Below are positions 1-9,376 of a stretch of DNA of 64,000 bases, piece after piece. Each line of letters opens with the position of its first letter. Within the stretch, counting starts at the first letter, position 1. Origin of the DNA: Mesobacillus foraminis (lineage in GTDB: Bacteria; Bacillota; Bacilli; Bacillales; Cytobacillaceae); contig NZ_SLVV01000015.1 in the NCBI RefSeq assembly GCF_004340465.1, positions 38,750-102,749 on the forward strand, read 5' to 3'. Position numbers and translations under genes: made by a program. The notes beneath the pieces are model-generated. The model was not told the origin of the DNA. It did no database searches and saw nothing but the letters and a program-made list of their open reading frames with translations.

Positions 1-1
1 C

Positions 2-688
2 AAGGAAGCGGGCGTCAAGTTCCAGGTTGGCTTTAATCGCCGCTATGACAAGCATTTCCGTAAAGTCCGCGAAACAGTCCAGGCTGGAGTGATTGGCACT
101 CCTCATGTAATCAAAGTTTGTTCCAGGGATCCTGAAGCGCCGCCTGAAGCTTATGTTCAAAGATCTGGCGGAATGTTTATCGATATGACGATTCATGATT
201 TTGACATGGTTCGCTACCTGTCAGGGAGCAATGTAACCGAAGTGTCGGTCGCTGCAGCAAACCTGGTTGATCCTATGTTTGGTGTCAATGGCGATATTGA
301 CACAGCCATCATTACCCTTAAGTTTGAAAATGGTGCACTTGCTGTCATCGATAACAGCCGTCAAGCCGTTTATGGCTACGACCAGCGTATTGAAGTCTTC
401 GGGGACAAGGGAGTAGTTTCGGCCGAAAATGAGACGCAGACTAATATCCGTATTTCAACCAAGGAGTCTATCGCTTCTGACCATCCAAAATATTTTTTCC
501 TGGACCGATACAAAGACGCTTATGTAGAAGAAATCAATGACTTTGCGAAAGCCATTCTTGAAGACGGACCGCTGGTATGCACAGGCGAGGATGGCTATCA
601 GGCAGAACTGCTGGCAGTGGCAGCACGTGTATCCTGGAAAGAAGCCAGAACGGTGTCCCTTGCAGAACTGTCCAGTGTTCCGGTATGA
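2..688 (+). CDS. iolG: myo-inositol 2-dehydrogenase, C-terminal part (gene starts before the window)
   Basis: The reading frame is open from the first bases of the window, so the N-terminal NAD-binding Rossmann part lies upstream. What is visible is the Gfo/Idh/MocA C-terminal domain. It has the family substrate motif DMTIHDFDMVRYL, with the Asp and His that act in catalysis in inositol dehydrogenases, and the QVGFNRRYD motif just before it. In this family the enzyme oxidises myo-inositol to 2-keto-myo-inositol in the cytosol with NAD. An IolR-like repressor and a second Gfo/Idh/MocA gene lie nearby, which supports an inositol role. A GTG at 89 is internal, because family motifs begin before it. 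Exact sugar specificity is inferred. Confidence 0.85.
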   Translation, partial: KEAGVKFQVGFNRRYDKHFRKVRETVQAGVIGTPHVIKVCSRDPEAPPEAYVQRSGGMFIDMTIHDFDMVRYLSGSNVTEVSVAAANLVDPMFGVNGDIDTAIITLKFENGALAVIDNSRQAVYGYDQRIEVFGDKGVVSAENETQTNIRISTKESIASDHPKYFFLDRYKDAYVEEINDFAKAILEDGPLVCTGEDGYQAELLAVAARVSWKEARTVSLAELSSVPV

Positions 689-781
689 ACTAAAGGCAAG
701 GTAAAATAGCAAAACTTCAAAGGCAAGTAGTTGGGGAAAACAGCTGCTTGTCTTTTATGAAGAATGGAGAGGATAGAGGGA

Positions 782-1831
782 ATGGCTAAAAAAGTCAAAG
801 TAGGGATCGTAGGTCTTGGACGTTTAGGACGGCAGCATGCTGAAAATCTCGCCAGCAGAGTTCCGAACTGTGAGCTGTCTGCCATTTGCAGTGTAGTAGA
901 AGATGAAATCTCGGCGTTCAAGGAGAAGTGGGACGTTCCTTTTAGTTATACAAATTATGATGAAATGCTGCGGAACAAGGACCTAGATGCGATATTTATT
1001 GCCTCCCCATCAGGTTTTCATTGCGACCAGATTATTAAGGCGCTTGATGCCGGATTCCACGTGTTCAGTGAGAAGCCGCTTGGACTCTATCTCGAAGAAG
1101 CCGAACAAGTAATGGCGGCTGTAGAAAGCCATCCTGACCAGGTATTTATGCTGGGTTTTATGCGCAGGTATGATCGTTCATATGCTGATGCCAAGCGGAA
1201 AATTGTGAATGGGGATATTGGCGAGCCCATTTTAATTCGCTGCTATGGCCTTGACCCGGCCAGTCAAATGGACAATTTCCTGGCATTTGCAAAAGCCAAT
1301 TATAGCGGCGGCCTGTTTTTGGACATGTCCATCCATGATCTAGATTTAGCACGCTGGTATATGGGGTCGGAGGCTCAGGAGGTGTGGGCCATCGGCGGCG
1401 GCTATGCGCGGCAGGAGTTTGACGAAATTAAGGATGCGGAAACGGGTGCGGCAATGGTGCGTTTTGAAAACAATACAATGGGAATTTTTGTTGCCGGCAG
1501 GAACAGTGCCCATGGATATCATATTGAGACGGAAATAATCGGAACAAAAGGCAGCATCCGTATCGGAACCGTGCCGGAACGGAACCAAATTGTGCTGTTT
1601 AATGAGAATGGTGCAGTCAAGAAATGCTATGACGGATTTTTGGAACGCTTCGAACAGGCCTATCTAAGTGAAACGGAAGAGTTTATACATTGCATAATGG
1701 AAGGCCGGCAGCCTGAGGTTACGGTACGAGACGGTGTTGAATCCACCAGACTGGGCTATGCCTGCAAGCAATCATTCGAGACACGCCAGCTTGTAAAGGT
1801 TAGGGAAGCCAGCCTTGTCAAAAATGGTTAA
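782..1831 (+). CDS. Gfo/Idh/MocA family oxidoreductase, probably inositol (scyllo-/myo-) dehydrogenase
   Basis: A 349-aa protein with an N-terminal nucleotide-binding motif GIVGLGRLGRQH, the EKPLGL motif that carries the conserved Lys near residue 95, and the DMSIHDLDLARW motif with catalytic Asp and His. These are hallmarks of NAD(P)-dependent Gfo/Idh/MocA dehydrogenases. The ATG at 782 is preferred over one at 764 because a GGAGAGG site lies about 9 bases upstream and the Rossmann motif starts directly after it. It follows the iolG-like gene by 93 bases in the same direction, so the two may be co-transcribed. It is a paralogue of that neighbour. The substrate is inferred to be an inositol isomer or a related sugar and is not proven. 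Confidence 0.8.
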   Translation: MAKKVKVGIVGLGRLGRQHAENLASRVPNCELSAICSVVEDEISAFKEKWDVPFSYTNYDEMLRNKDLDAIFIASPSGFHCDQIIKALDAGFHVFSEKPLGLYLEEAEQVMAAVESHPDQVFMLGFMRRYDRSYADAKRKIVNGDIGEPILIRCYGLDPASQMDNFLAFAKANYSGGLFLDMSIHDLDLARWYMGSEAQEVWAIGGGYARQEFDEIKDAETGAAMVRFENNTMGIFVAGRNSAHGYHIETEIIGTKGSIRIGTVPERNQIVLFNENGAVKKCYDGFLERFEQAYLSETEEFIHCIMEGRQPEVTVRDGVESTRLGYACKQSFETRQLVKVREASLVKNG

Positions 1832-1860
1832 TCGAGAGTCAGTGGAAACATTTGAGCGCT

Positions 1861-1902
1861 AAAAAACTGCCTGGCCTTTTGTTACGGCCCGGCAGTTTTT
1901 TA
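1861..1902. terminator. intrinsic terminator, probably bidirectional
   Basis: A stem CTGCCTGGCC pairs with GGCCCGGCAG around a short loop, with A-rich sequence before and a T run after it. It sits between the plus-strand oxidoreductase and the minus-strand tautomerase and can serve both. Confidence 0.85.
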
Positions 1903-1917
1903 TGCTGCATACTGGAT

Positions 1918-2307
1918 TTATAGCTTCCCGTTCAAGAACTGCGCTTCTCCCATTCCGAAGCTCCAGTCAGCGTCTTCATTGGTAACAATGGAAATCATGA
2001 TGTCATTAGGCGCTATGCCGCAGCTTTCGCCAAGCTCCTTCACTAGGTATTCGTAAAGCCTGACCTTCTGTTCATTGGTCCTTTGCTTGCTTGTGACACT
2101 GATGATGACCATGTCTTTGCTCCTGTTAAAGCCAAGACCGGTGTCTTCAATGATCATTTCATGAGCAGGGTGCTGGTGAACGATTTGATAGCGGTCCTGT
2201 TCGGGTACATCAAAAGCTTTTACCATGGCGCGATGAGCAGCATCCAATAGCTGTTTTAAAGAGTGTTCATCCCTGCCTTCGATAACGTCAAATCTTAATA
2301 ACGGCAT
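1918..2307 (-). CDS. tautomerase superfamily protein (malonate semialdehyde decarboxylase-like)
   Basis: A 129-aa protein that begins Met-Pro-Leu-Leu. The Pro that becomes N-terminal after Met removal is the catalytic base or acid of the tautomerase superfamily. The length (about 130 residues, two beta-alpha-beta units in one chain) matches the MSAD-like branch rather than the 60-residue 4-oxalocrotonate tautomerases. It lies 39 bases downstream of the iolR-like gene with its own GGAGG site, so both are probably in one minus-strand unit. The natural substrate cannot be read from the sequence; a ketone/enol isomerisation of a small acid is the family expectation. Confidence 0.75.
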   Translation of the reverse strand: MPLLRFDVIEGRDEHSLKQLLDAAHRAMVKAFDVPEQDRYQIVHQHPAHEMIIEDTGLGFNRSKDMVIISVTSKQRTNEQKVRLYEYLVKELGESCGIAPNDIMISIVTNEDADWSFGMGEAQFLNGKL

Positions 2308-2346
2308 GTACAGTAACCTCCACTTTCAAGAATAGATGCGGACAAA

Positions 2347-3117
2347 TCAGTTTGCAGGTGCTTCCTCAGGAACCACCAGTTTAATATCATGCTCCATTGC
2401 ATACTGCTGGTAATTTTCGTTCGGAAGCTGGTCGGTTATCAGGTAGTCAATTTCCTTCAGTTCGCAATAAGTTGTCAGGGCATATTTATCAAACTTTTTG
2501 CTGTCTACCAATAAAAAGATTTCGGAGCATTTTTTAACAGCAGAGCTTTTGATTTCAGTTTCAAGAGGCGATGAGTTCGTCACACCATTCCTTAATGATA
2601 TTCCTGTTGATGCCATGAACGCTTTATTAATATTATAGGTTTTAAAAATATCCTCGCCCTTGAAGCTGGCAAACGACTTCGTTTTCCGCTCGACCATGCC
2701 TCCGGCGGAGAAAATGTTGAGATTCTCATAAGGCATCGCTTCAACAATAAAATCAATATTATTGGTTACCACGGTAATCTGTTTCGTCTTGATAAACTCC
2801 AGCATCTCAAAGGTGGTGGTTCCGGAATCCAGAAAGATAATATCTCCATCCTCCACATAATCAGCGGCTAGTTTGGCGATTTTTTGCTTTTCCAGCTGGC
2901 TGCGAACCTTCCGATCATTAAAGGAAATAAGAGTGGAATGATTGACAGCGACTCCTCCGTACACCTTTTTCAGATCCCCTTGCTCAACCAGCATCTGAAC
3001 ATCCCGCCTGATGGTATTCTTTGAAACGCCAAATACTTCAACGAGTTCATCGAGGGAAACGGTTTCATGTTCAAGTACATAATCTTGAATTTGATTGATT
3101 CGCTTCGTTTTTAACAT
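2347..3117 (-). CDS. iolR: DeoR family transcriptional repressor, IolR-like
   Basis: A 256-aa DeoR-type regulator. Residues about 5-60 form the helix-turn-helix, with VSLDELVEVFGVSKNTIRRD as the classic DeoR signature, followed by YGGV. The C-terminal domain has the sugar-phosphate-isomerase-like DSGTTT and NNID motifs used to sense a phosphorylated sugar. From memory it resembles B. subtilis IolR (251 aa), which represses inositol genes until 2-deoxy-5-keto-gluconate phosphate binds. The position beside two inositol-dehydrogenase-type genes supports this. The effector and operators are inferred. It is read away from aceA. Confidence 0.8.
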   Translation of the reverse strand: MLKTKRINQIQDYVLEHETVSLDELVEVFGVSKNTIRRDVQMLVEQGDLKKVYGGVAVNHSTLISFNDRKVRSQLEKQKIAKLAADYVEDGDIIFLDSGTTTFEMLEFIKTKQITVVTNNIDFIVEAMPYENLNIFSAGGMVERKTKSFASFKGEDIFKTYNINKAFMASTGISLRNGVTNSSPLETEIKSSAVKKCSEIFLLVDSKKFDKYALTTYCELKEIDYLITDQLPNENYQQYAMEHDIKLVVPEEAPAN

Positions 3118-3362
3118 ATTTTTACTCCTTCATTTTAAACAGTTGCTAGATAGTTTATATACATTATATCAACAAATAACCAAAACTTCATCATTTTTAT
3201 GACGATAATCATAAAATATATGGCAATCAAACCTTAAGACTGTCTAAGTTTCTGGCCTGTCCTATTTCTGCTTATCTAGAATATTAATCAGAGTGCCGAC
3301 AGGATATTTCACAAAGGCAATTTTTTGTCGAAAGAATATTCTAAAAATTAAACTGAAAATAG

Positions 3363-3390
3363 TTGAAAACGTTCTTATCTGTTATATAAT
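3363..3390 (+). promoter_or_regulatory. sigma-A promoter of aceA with overlapping cre (CcpA) box
   Basis: TTGAAA (3363-3368), a 16-base spacer and TATAAT (3385-3390). Positions 3364-3377 read TGAAAACGTTCTTA and match 13 of 14 positions of the cre consensus TGWAANCGNTNWCA. A CcpA site over the -35 would block RNA polymerase when glucose is present, as expected for the glyoxylate shunt. The rest of the 400-base gap 3118-3518 is AT-rich, with no gene seen. Confidence 0.75.
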
Positions 3391-3518
3391 AACTTTACAA
3401 GTTCAAATTCTGTATTATAACAAAATAAACAAGCTGATTCTATTTTCAAATCGGCAATGGCAGCTGTGAAGAATTTGTTTTTATTATTCATAGTTTGAAT
3501 ATCTGTAAGGGGGAATTT

Positions 3519-4817
3519 ATGATGACGGAAGCGAGAGTAAAGCAATTGCAGGAAAACTGGAATACGAATGACCGCTGGGCTGGAATTGATAGGCCCTACT
3601 GTGCAGAGGAAGTCATCAGATTAAGAGGTTCGCTGGATATTGAACATACACTTGCACGGCGGGGTGCGGAGAAGCTGTGGAAGCTTGTTAATGAAGAAGA
3701 CTTTGTCAGCGCGCTTGGTGCACTGACAGGGAATCAGGCAGTCCAGCAGGTGAGAGCAGGCTTAAAAGCAATTTATCTGAGCGGCTGGCAGGTTGCCGCG
3801 GATGCAAATCTTTCGGGCCACATGTATCCGGATCAAAGCCTCTATCCAGCCAACAGTGTTCCAGCTGTAGTCAAACGGATTAACCAGGCCCTTCAGCGTG
3901 CTGATCAAATTACCCATTCTGAAGGGGACCATTCGATTGATTGGTACGCGCCGATTGTGGCCGATGCCGAGGCAGGCTTTGGCGGTCAGCTGAATGTGTA
4001 CGAACTAATGAAAGGGATGATTGAGGCGGGAGCAGCCGGAGTCCACTTTGAAGACCAGCTTTCCTCTGAAAAGAAATGTGGCCATTTGGGCGGAAAAGTC
4101 CTGCTTCCAACTCAAACCGCCGTAAGGAACCTGATTGCGGCCCGTCTTGCCGCAGACGTAATGGGAGTGCCTGCTGTAATTATTGCCCGTACAGATGCTA
4201 ATGCAGCCGATCTGATCACCAGTGATGTGGATCCAGCTGATGCCCCGTTTATTACCGGCGAACGTACTCCGGAAGGGTTTTTCCGTACGAGGGCAGGTCT
4301 CGGCCAGGCCATTGCCCGCGGGCTTGCCTATGCTCCTTACGCCGATATGATCTGGTGTGAGACTTCAGAACCGAATATCGAAGAAGCGGGAAGATTCGCT
4401 GAAGCTATCCATAAAAAGTTCCCTGGCAAGCTTTTGGCTTACAATTGTTCTCCTTCATTCAACTGGAAACAGAAACTTGATGATGAAAAGATTGAAAAGT
4501 TCCAGATAGAACTCGGAAATATGGGCTATAAATTCCAGTTTGTGACACTTGCTGGCTTCCACTCCCTGAACCATAGCATGTTCGAGCTGGCCAGGGGATA
4601 TAAAGAAAACGGCATGACTGCTTATTCCAGGCTTCAGCAAGCGGAGTTTGCCAGTGAGCAATATGGCTATACAGCAACAAGGCATCAGCGTGAAGTCGGA
4701 ACAGGCTACTTTGACCAGGTAAGCATGGTTATTTCAGGCGGGACCTCTTCTACTACCGCCTTGAAAGGTTCAACGGAAGAAGAACAGTTCACTGCAGCCG
4801 GACAAAGGCGGAGTTAG
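3519..4817 (+). CDS. aceA: isocitrate lyase
   Basis: A 432-aa enzyme that splits isocitrate into succinate and glyoxylate, the entry step of the glyoxylate shunt. The catalytic KKCGH loop is at residues 185-189, with Cys187. Other conserved blocks are the [12 protein letters not shown] region, ADAEAGFGG metal-binding region, ARTDA, and YNCSPSFNW. Length agrees with the short bacterial AceA form. The ATG at 3519 is chosen because TAAGGGGG lies 6-12 bases upstream; an in-frame TTG at 3495 has no such site. No malate synthase gene lies next to it here, unlike the aceB-aceA pair of many Bacillus strains, so that partner must lie elsewhere. A cre-overlapped promoter precedes it. Confidence 0.95.
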   Translation: MMTEARVKQLQENWNTNDRWAGIDRPYCAEEVIRLRGSLDIEHTLARRGAEKLWKLVNEEDFVSALGALTGNQAVQQVRAGLKAIYLSGWQVAADANLSGHMYPDQSLYPANSVPAVVKRINQALQRADQITHSEGDHSIDWYAPIVADAEAGFGGQLNVYELMKGMIEAGAAGVHFEDQLSSEKKCGHLGGKVLLPTQTAVRNLIAARLAADVMGVPAVIIARTDANAADLITSDVDPADAPFITGERTPEGFFRTRAGLGQAIARGLAYAPYADMIWCETSEPNIEEAGRFAEAIHKKFPGKLLAYNCSPSFNWKQKLDDEKIEKFQIELGNMGYKFQFVTLAGFHSLNHSMFELARGYKENGMTAYSRLQQAEFASEQYGYTATRHQREVGTGYFDQVSMVISGGTSSTTALKGSTEEEQFTAAGQRRS

Positions 4818-4894
4818 AAGCTTAAAGAGGTCTGTTTCGCCGTCAATGCCCGATACACCGTAGTTGTTTTTTTGCCAATATCTCTCCTCCTTTT

Positions 4895-4924
4895 ACCTTC
4901 CCATCTCAGGGGAAGGTTTTTTTT
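4895..4924 (+). terminator. intrinsic terminator of aceA
   Basis: ACCTTCCC pairs with GGGGAAGGT around a six-base loop and is followed by eight T. Confidence 0.85.
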
Positions 4925-5044
4925 ATGAGGAGTGGGTTAAAATTGAATATAGGAAGATGGTATGATGGTGGGAAGCAGCACATCCGGCACAAAAGCCTGC
5001 ACCTAATCATACATAGTAATAGGAAACTGCGCGGAGGTGACTTT

Positions 5045-5494
5045 ATGAGCAACCAAAATGTAGATGAATATCTGCAGCAGGGGATCCATGGGCCCAAGCA
5101 GATCAAGCCGGACGAAAGGCGGAAGTATCTTGGGACGCTGAGGGAGAGAGTCGTGGTCGCCATGACACAGTCAGAAGTGTATCGAAAGGGTCTTGAGCCT
5201 CAGCTCAAAACACTGCTGTCCGAGAATAAAGAAGCCCATCTCTATTTAAACGGGAATATAGATTATTCTGCCCTGTCCAAATATATCAAGGCAGCCGGGA
5301 ATGCCGGTGTGGCGTATACAATTGTGACCAATAAGGAATATGATTCCGAATATGGTTTAGTTTTGGCATATGAGTATGCCATTGATAAAGAGGATATTAC
5401 ATTGTCAAAGAAGCCCCGGCCAGAATTGCCGAAAGCGCAGGCTGGGGAGAAGAGCCTTTTTTCGAAGGTTAAAACATTGTTTGGAAGGAAGTAG
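5045..5494 (+). CDS. yueI: YueI family protein (DUF1694)
   Basis: A 149-aa cytosolic protein of unknown biochemical role that matches the YueI/DUF1694 pattern: an N-terminal VDEYLQQGIHGPKQIKPDER segment, the GTLRERVV block and a SALSKYIK-type helix. The ATG at 5045 has GCGGAGGTGA directly upstream; extension to an earlier ATG at 4925 has no ribosome site. In B. subtilis yueI sits beside the nicotinamidase and nicotinate phosphoribosyltransferase genes yueJ and yueK. Here those are 7 kb away, which suggests rearrangement of the locus. Function is not inferred further. Confidence 0.85.
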   Translation: MSNQNVDEYLQQGIHGPKQIKPDERRKYLGTLRERVVVAMTQSEVYRKGLEPQLKTLLSENKEAHLYLNGNIDYSALSKYIKAAGNAGVAYTIVTNKEYDSEYGLVLAYEYAIDKEDITLSKKPRPELPKAQAGEKSLFSKVKTLFGRK

Positions 5495-5499
5495 TACAG

Positions 5500-5533
5500 T
5501 CCTCCGGATTGCAACGGGTCCGGAGGATTTTTT
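5500..5533 (+). terminator. intrinsic terminator of yueI
   Basis: TCCTCCGGA pairs with TCCGGAGGA around a ten-base loop, followed by six T. Confidence 0.9.
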
Positions 5534-5593
5534 CGTTCTCTTCAAACGAATCATTTTACATATGATAAAATAGCTCTAACGCCACGGTTCGTA

Positions 5594-5623
5594 TTGCTTT
5601 AACGTGGAAAAGTTTGCTATTAT
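5594..5623 (+). promoter_or_regulatory. putative sigma-A promoter of gatCAB
   Basis: TTGCTT (5594-5599), an 18-base spacer and TATTAT (5618-5623), 45 bases before the gatC start. Inferred by eye from consensus only. Confidence 0.45.
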
Positions 5624-5667
5624 CAATATAATTGCCCGTTGTGCGAATTTTCAAGGAGGTGGCTTTT

Positions 5668-5958
5668 ATGTCAAGGATTTCAGTGGATCAGGTCAAGCAT
5701 GTGGCCCATCTAGCCAGATTGGCTGTTACAGAGGAAGAAGCAGAAAAATTTAAAAGACAGCTTGATCAAATTATTACGTTTGCCGAGCAGTTGAACGAGC
5801 TGGACACAGAAAATGTCGAGCCGACTTCACATGTTCTCGATATCCGCAATGTTATGCGGGAGGATGCCGCGAAACCGGGGCTTCCAAATGAAGAGGTGCT
5901 TAAGAATGCCCCTGACCATCAGGATGGCCAGATTAAAGTACCATCTATTATGGAGTAA
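5668..5958 (+). CDS. gatC: Asp-tRNA(Asn)/Glu-tRNA(Gln) amidotransferase subunit C
   Basis: A 96-aa subunit, the usual GatC length. It carries the family pattern [17 protein letters not shown] and the C-terminal segment with NVMREDA. GatC wraps around GatA and GatB and stabilises the GatCAB complex that converts misacylated Glu-tRNA(Gln) to Gln-tRNA(Gln). The ATG at 5668 has AAGGAGGTGG upstream. It is first in a tight operon: gatA starts 12 bases after its stop. Organisms with this operon typically lack a glutaminyl-tRNA synthetase. Confidence 0.97.
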   Translation: MSRISVDQVKHVAHLARLAVTEEEAEKFKRQLDQIITFAEQLNELDTENVEPTSHVLDIRNVMREDAAKPGLPNEEVLKNAPDHQDGQIKVPSIME

Positions 5959-5970
5959 GGAGGGGAAAAG

Positions 5971-7422
5971 ATGAGTTTATTTGATCATAAGGTTTCAGAG
6001 CTTCATGAACTTTTACATAAAAAAGAAATAACCGTTTCTGACCTTGTTGAAACGTCGTATAAACGAATTAAGGAAGTAGATGGCGAGGTCCAGGCCTTCT
6101 TAACCCTGGATGAGGAACGCGCCCGGGCCAAGGCAAAAGAGCTGGACGAAAAGAACTCCGATGATAAAGGGCTGCTTTATGGAATGCCGATCGGAATCAA
6201 GGACAATATTGTCACAAAGAATCTGACTACAACATGTGCCAGCAGGATTCTCGAAAACTTTGATCCTATTTATGATGCAACCGTAATGGGCAAGCTTCAC
6301 CAGGCAGAAACCATTACAATCGGAAAATTAAATATGGACGAGTTTGCCATGGGCTCTTCCAATGAAAACTCTGCCTATAAAAATACAAAGAATCCATGGG
6401 ACCTTAACACGGTGCCCGGCGGTTCTTCAGGCGGATCGGCTGCTGCCGTTGCTGCAGGGGAAGTCCTGTTTTCGCTTGGATCCGACACAGGCGGCTCCAT
6501 CCGCCAGCCGGCAGCGTTCTGCGGCGTGGTTGGAATGAAGCCTACATACGGACTTGTTTCCCGCTTTGGCTTAGTAGCATTTGCTTCCTCACTTGACCAG
6601 ATCGGTCCGGTTACCCGTACGGTTGAGGACAATGCCTACCTGTTAAAGGCAATTGCCGGGCATGACCAAATGGACTCAACTTCTGCGAATGTGAATATTC
6701 CGGACTACCTAAATGCACTGTCCGGCGATGTAAAAGGGTTAAAAATCGCTGTACCGAAGGAATATCTTGGGGAAGGGGTCAGTGAGGAGTCCAAGCAGAG
6801 TGTCCTGGATGCGCTTAAAGTACTTGAAAGCCTTGGGGCAACCTGGGAAGAAGTTTCACTTCCGCATTCGAAGTATGCGCTGGCCACTTATTATTTGCTG
6901 TCTTCGTCAGAAGCGTCTGCCAACCTGTCCAGGTTTGACGGGGTCCGCTACGGCTACCGAACTCCGGATGCCCAAAATCTGATTGAAATGTATAAACAGA
7001 CCAGGGCAGAAGGTTTTGGTGAAGAAGTAAAGCGCCGGATCATGCTTGGAACGTTTGCGCTCAGCTCAGGCTATTATGATGCTTATTATAAGAAAGCGCA
7101 GAAGGTACGGACATTGATCAAGAAGGACTTCGATGACGTCCTGGAAAAATATGATGTGATTGTAGGGCCAACAACTCCGACTCCTGCTTTTAAGATTGGC
7201 GAGAACATTGATGACCCTATGACCATGTACATGAATGATATTCTAACGATTCCGGTCAATCTGGCAGGTGTTCCAGCGATTTCCGTTCCATGCGGATTTG
7301 CGGGCGGACTGCCGTTAGGACTGCAGATTATCGGAAAGCACTTTGATGAAAGCTCTGTTTACCGCGTTGCCCATGCATATGAGCAGGCAACAAGCTTCCA
7401 TAAACAAAAACCAGTTTTGTAA
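5971..7422 (+). CDS. gatA: Asp-tRNA(Asn)/Glu-tRNA(Gln) amidotransferase subunit A
   Basis: A 483-aa amidase-signature enzyme that releases ammonia from glutamine for the amidotransferase. The Ser-cisSer-Lys triad is visible: the Lys in GIKDNI near residue 79, and the serines in [14 protein letters not shown] and [11 protein letters not shown] around residues 150-180. Full family length is present with no truncation. It is the middle gene of gatCAB; gatB starts 12 bases downstream. Catalysis takes place in the cytosol, with ammonia channelled to GatB. Confidence 0.98.
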   Translation: MSLFDHKVSELHELLHKKEITVSDLVETSYKRIKEVDGEVQAFLTLDEERARAKAKELDEKNSDDKGLLYGMPIGIKDNIVTKNLTTTCASRILENFDPIYDATVMGKLHQAETITIGKLNMDEFAMGSSNENSAYKNTKNPWDLNTVPGGSSGGSAAAVAAGEVLFSLGSDTGGSIRQPAAFCGVVGMKPTYGLVSRFGLVAFASSLDQIGPVTRTVEDNAYLLKAIAGHDQMDSTSANVNIPDYLNALSGDVKGLKIAVPKEYLGEGVSEESKQSVLDALKVLESLGATWEEVSLPHSKYALATYYLLSSSEASANLSRFDGVRYGYRTPDAQNLIEMYKQTRAEGFGEEVKRRIMLGTFALSSGYYDAYYKKAQKVRTLIKKDFDDVLEKYDVIVGPTTPTPAFKIGENIDDPMTMYMNDILTIPVNLAGVPAISVPCGFAGGLPLGLQIIGKHFDESSVYRVAHAYEQATSFHKQKPVL

Positions 7423-7434
7423 GGGGTGAGAAGG

Positions 7435-8862
7435 ATGAACTTTGAAACGGTAATTGGACTTGAGGTCCATGTTGAACTGAAGACAGACTCGAAGATTTTT
7501 TCAAATGCGCCGAACCATTTTGGCGCAGAACCAAATACCAATACGACGGTCATTGACCTGGGCTATCCGGGTGTTTTGCCGGTTGTAAATAAAAAAGCGG
7601 TCGAATTCGCAATGAAGGCATGTATGGCCCTGAACTGTGAAGTGGCGACAGAAACAAAGTTTGACCGCAAAAACTATTTTTATCCGGACAATCCAAAAGC
7701 CTATCAGATTTCCCAGTTTGACAAGCCGATTGGCGAACATGGCTGGATCGAAATCGAAGTAAATGGCGAAAAGAAAAAGATCGGCATTACCCGGATCCAT
7801 ATGGAAGAGGATGCCGGAAAGCTTACCCATGGAAACGGCTATTCACTGGTGGACTATAATCGCCAGGGCACACCGCTCGTTGAGATTGTATCGGAGCCGG
7901 ATATCCGCACTCCGGAAGAAGCTTATGCTTATCTTGAAAAGTTAAAGTCAATCATTCAATATACAGGTGTTTCTGATTGCAAGATGGAGGAAGGGTCACT
8001 GCGATGCGATGCGAACATCTCCCTCCGTCCGGTCGGACAGGAAGAATTCGGAACAAAAACCGAACTGAAAAACCTGAACTCCTTTAACTTTGTCCGGAAA
8101 GGCCTTGAGTATGAAGAGAAACGACAGGCTGAAATCCTGAATGCCGGAGGGGAAATCCAGCAGGAAACCCGACGCTATGATGAAGCAACCAATACAACGG
8201 TATTGATGCGTGTCAAAGAAGGCTCCGAGGACTATCGCTACTTCCCGGAACCTGACCTTATGGATATTTATATCGATGAAGACTGGAAAGCGAGAGTCAG
8301 GGCGGAGATTCCCGAGCTTCCAGATGCTCGGAAGAAGCGTTACATCGAAGAGCTGGGCTTGCCTTCCTATGATGCCAACGTCCTCACTGTGACAAAGGAA
8401 ATGGCTGATTTCTTTGAAGCTGCCGTGCAGGAGGGAGCCGATCCGAAACAGGCTTCCAACTGGGTGATGGGAGAGGTTTCAGGCTATTTAAATGCAGAAG
8501 GCAAAGAGCTTCACGAGGTTCCTCTCACGCCGCAGGGCCTTGCAGGCATGATCAAGCTGATTGAAAATGGCACCATTTCCTCTAAAATTGCTAAAACTGT
8601 TTTCAAGGAGTTAATTGAAAACGGCGGTGATGCTGAGAAAATCGTTAAAGAAAAAGGTCTTGTCCAGATTTCCGATGAAGGTGCACTGCTGAAGATCATT
8701 ACGGAAATCATTGATGCAAACCCGCAATCCGTTGAAGATTTTAAAGGCGGGAAAGAGAAAGCGAAAGGCTTCCTGGTTGGCCAGATCATGAAGGCAACCA
8801 AAGGCCAGGCGAATCCTCCGCTTGTCAATAAGTTACTGGCGCAGGAATTGAGTAAAAGGTAA
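7435..8862 (+). CDS. gatB: Asp-tRNA(Asn)/Glu-tRNA(Gln) amidotransferase subunit B
   Basis: A 475-aa subunit that binds the misacylated tRNA and phosphorylates and amidates its Glu or Asp. It starts [14 protein letters not shown] and has the metal and ATP region with [24 protein letters not shown], and a C-terminal YqeY-like helical domain that holds tRNA. The ATG at 7435 has an AAGGGGTGAG/AAGG site upstream and is chosen over a GTG at 7426. It is the last gene of gatCAB and is followed by a dense series of hairpins. Confidence 0.98.
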   Translation: MNFETVIGLEVHVELKTDSKIFSNAPNHFGAEPNTNTTVIDLGYPGVLPVVNKKAVEFAMKACMALNCEVATETKFDRKNYFYPDNPKAYQISQFDKPIGEHGWIEIEVNGEKKKIGITRIHMEEDAGKLTHGNGYSLVDYNRQGTPLVEIVSEPDIRTPEEAYAYLEKLKSIIQYTGVSDCKMEEGSLRCDANISLRPVGQEEFGTKTELKNLNSFNFVRKGLEYEEKRQAEILNAGGEIQQETRRYDEATNTTVLMRVKEGSEDYRYFPEPDLMDIYIDEDWKARVRAEIPELPDARKKRYIEELGLPSYDANVLTVTKEMADFFEAAVQEGADPKQASNWVMGEVSGYLNAEGKELHEVPLTPQGLAGMIKLIENGTISSKIAKTVFKELIENGGDAEKIVKEKGLVQISDEGALLKIITEIIDANPQSVEDFKGGKEKAKGFLVGQIMKATKGQANPPLVNKLLAQELSKR

Positions 8863-8876
8863 GGTTTTAAAAATAA

Positions 8877-8900
8877 AAGCTGGCGTCCATTCGCCAGCTT
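8877..8900 (+). repeat. hairpin, first copy of a duplicated 19-base palindromic motif
   Basis: AAGCTGGCG pairs perfectly with CGCCAGCTT around TCCATT. The 19 bases at 8879-8897 recur exactly at 9234-9252 in the same spacer, still able to fold. Confidence 0.75.
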
Positions 8901-8901
8901 A

Positions 8902-8951
8902 GACTGTAGACAGACTCTCGATGAAAATCGAGTTTGTCACAGTCTTTTTTT
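8902..8951 (+). terminator. strong intrinsic terminator of gatCAB
   Basis: An outer stem GACTGT/ACAGTC encloses a near-perfect inner stem that ends CGAT-GAAA-ATCG (GAAA tetraloop). It is followed by seven T. Confidence 0.85.
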
Positions 8952-8976
8952 ATTTTGTCCGGTTGTAAAACTGGGC

Positions 8977-9108
8977 TGTTGACTTCCATTCCAGGCGTTT
9001 CGCTTTCCGCGGGGCGGGCGGTAACCCTCCTCGTCGCTGCTGCTCCTGCGGGGTCTACCTGTCCCACTGATCCCGCAGGAGTCTTCACGCTTTCCACTCC
9101 AATCAACA
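8977..9108. repeat. GC-rich palindromic intergenic element of about 132 bp
   Basis: Bounded by TGTTGA (8977-8982) and its complement TCAACA (9103-9108). It contains a perfect 10-bp inverted repeat, CTCCTGCGGG (9043-9052) and CCCGCAGGAG (9072-9081). It is much more GC-rich than its surroundings and has no plausible gene. From memory it resembles a dispersed GC-rich repeat common between genes in Bacillus genomes, built around CTTTCCGCGGGGCGGGCGG-like and CCTGCGGGGTC-like blocks. Only one copy was seen in this window, so the family claim rests on recall. Confidence 0.6.
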
Positions 9109-9182
9109 GGGTTTTAATAGTCAGTGTGTCATAACCGCAAATTGAAGGGGTGTCTAATCTGAGGTGAAACTCAATACTAATT

Positions 9183-9220
9183 AAAAGGGGTTCGGAATGG
9201 GATCATTCCAAACCCCTTTT
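9183..9220. terminator. long hairpin, terminator-like
   Basis: AAAAGGGGTTCGGAATG pairs with CATTCCAAACCCCTTTT around four bases. A-rich and T-rich ends make it usable in both directions. It is one of several hairpins between gatB and the putP-type gene. Confidence 0.65.
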
Positions 9221-9233
9221 GTCGACAAACAGT

Positions 9234-9252
9234 GCTGGCGTCCATTCGCCAG
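9234..9252 (+). repeat. second exact copy of the 19-base hairpin motif
   Basis: Identical to 8879-8897: CTGGCG, TCCATT, CGCCAG with the preceding G. It is followed by ATTTTTGT. Confidence 0.75.
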
Positions 9253-9321
9253 ATTTTTGTCATAAACGATTAAAAACGACAGGTATTTCCCGGAAAATGA
9301 AACTGTCGATCTTTTTCAACG

Positions 9322-9360
9322 AAAAAAACGGCCCTTTTTTGTCCCAAGGGCCGTTTTTTT
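9322..9360. terminator. bidirectional intrinsic terminator
   Basis: AAAAAAACGGCCCTT pairs with AAGGGCCGTTTTTTT. It lies 17 bases past the stop of the minus-strand transporter gene and closes both converging units. Confidence 0.9.
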
Positions 9361-9376
9361 AGCAGGTATTGCCGAT

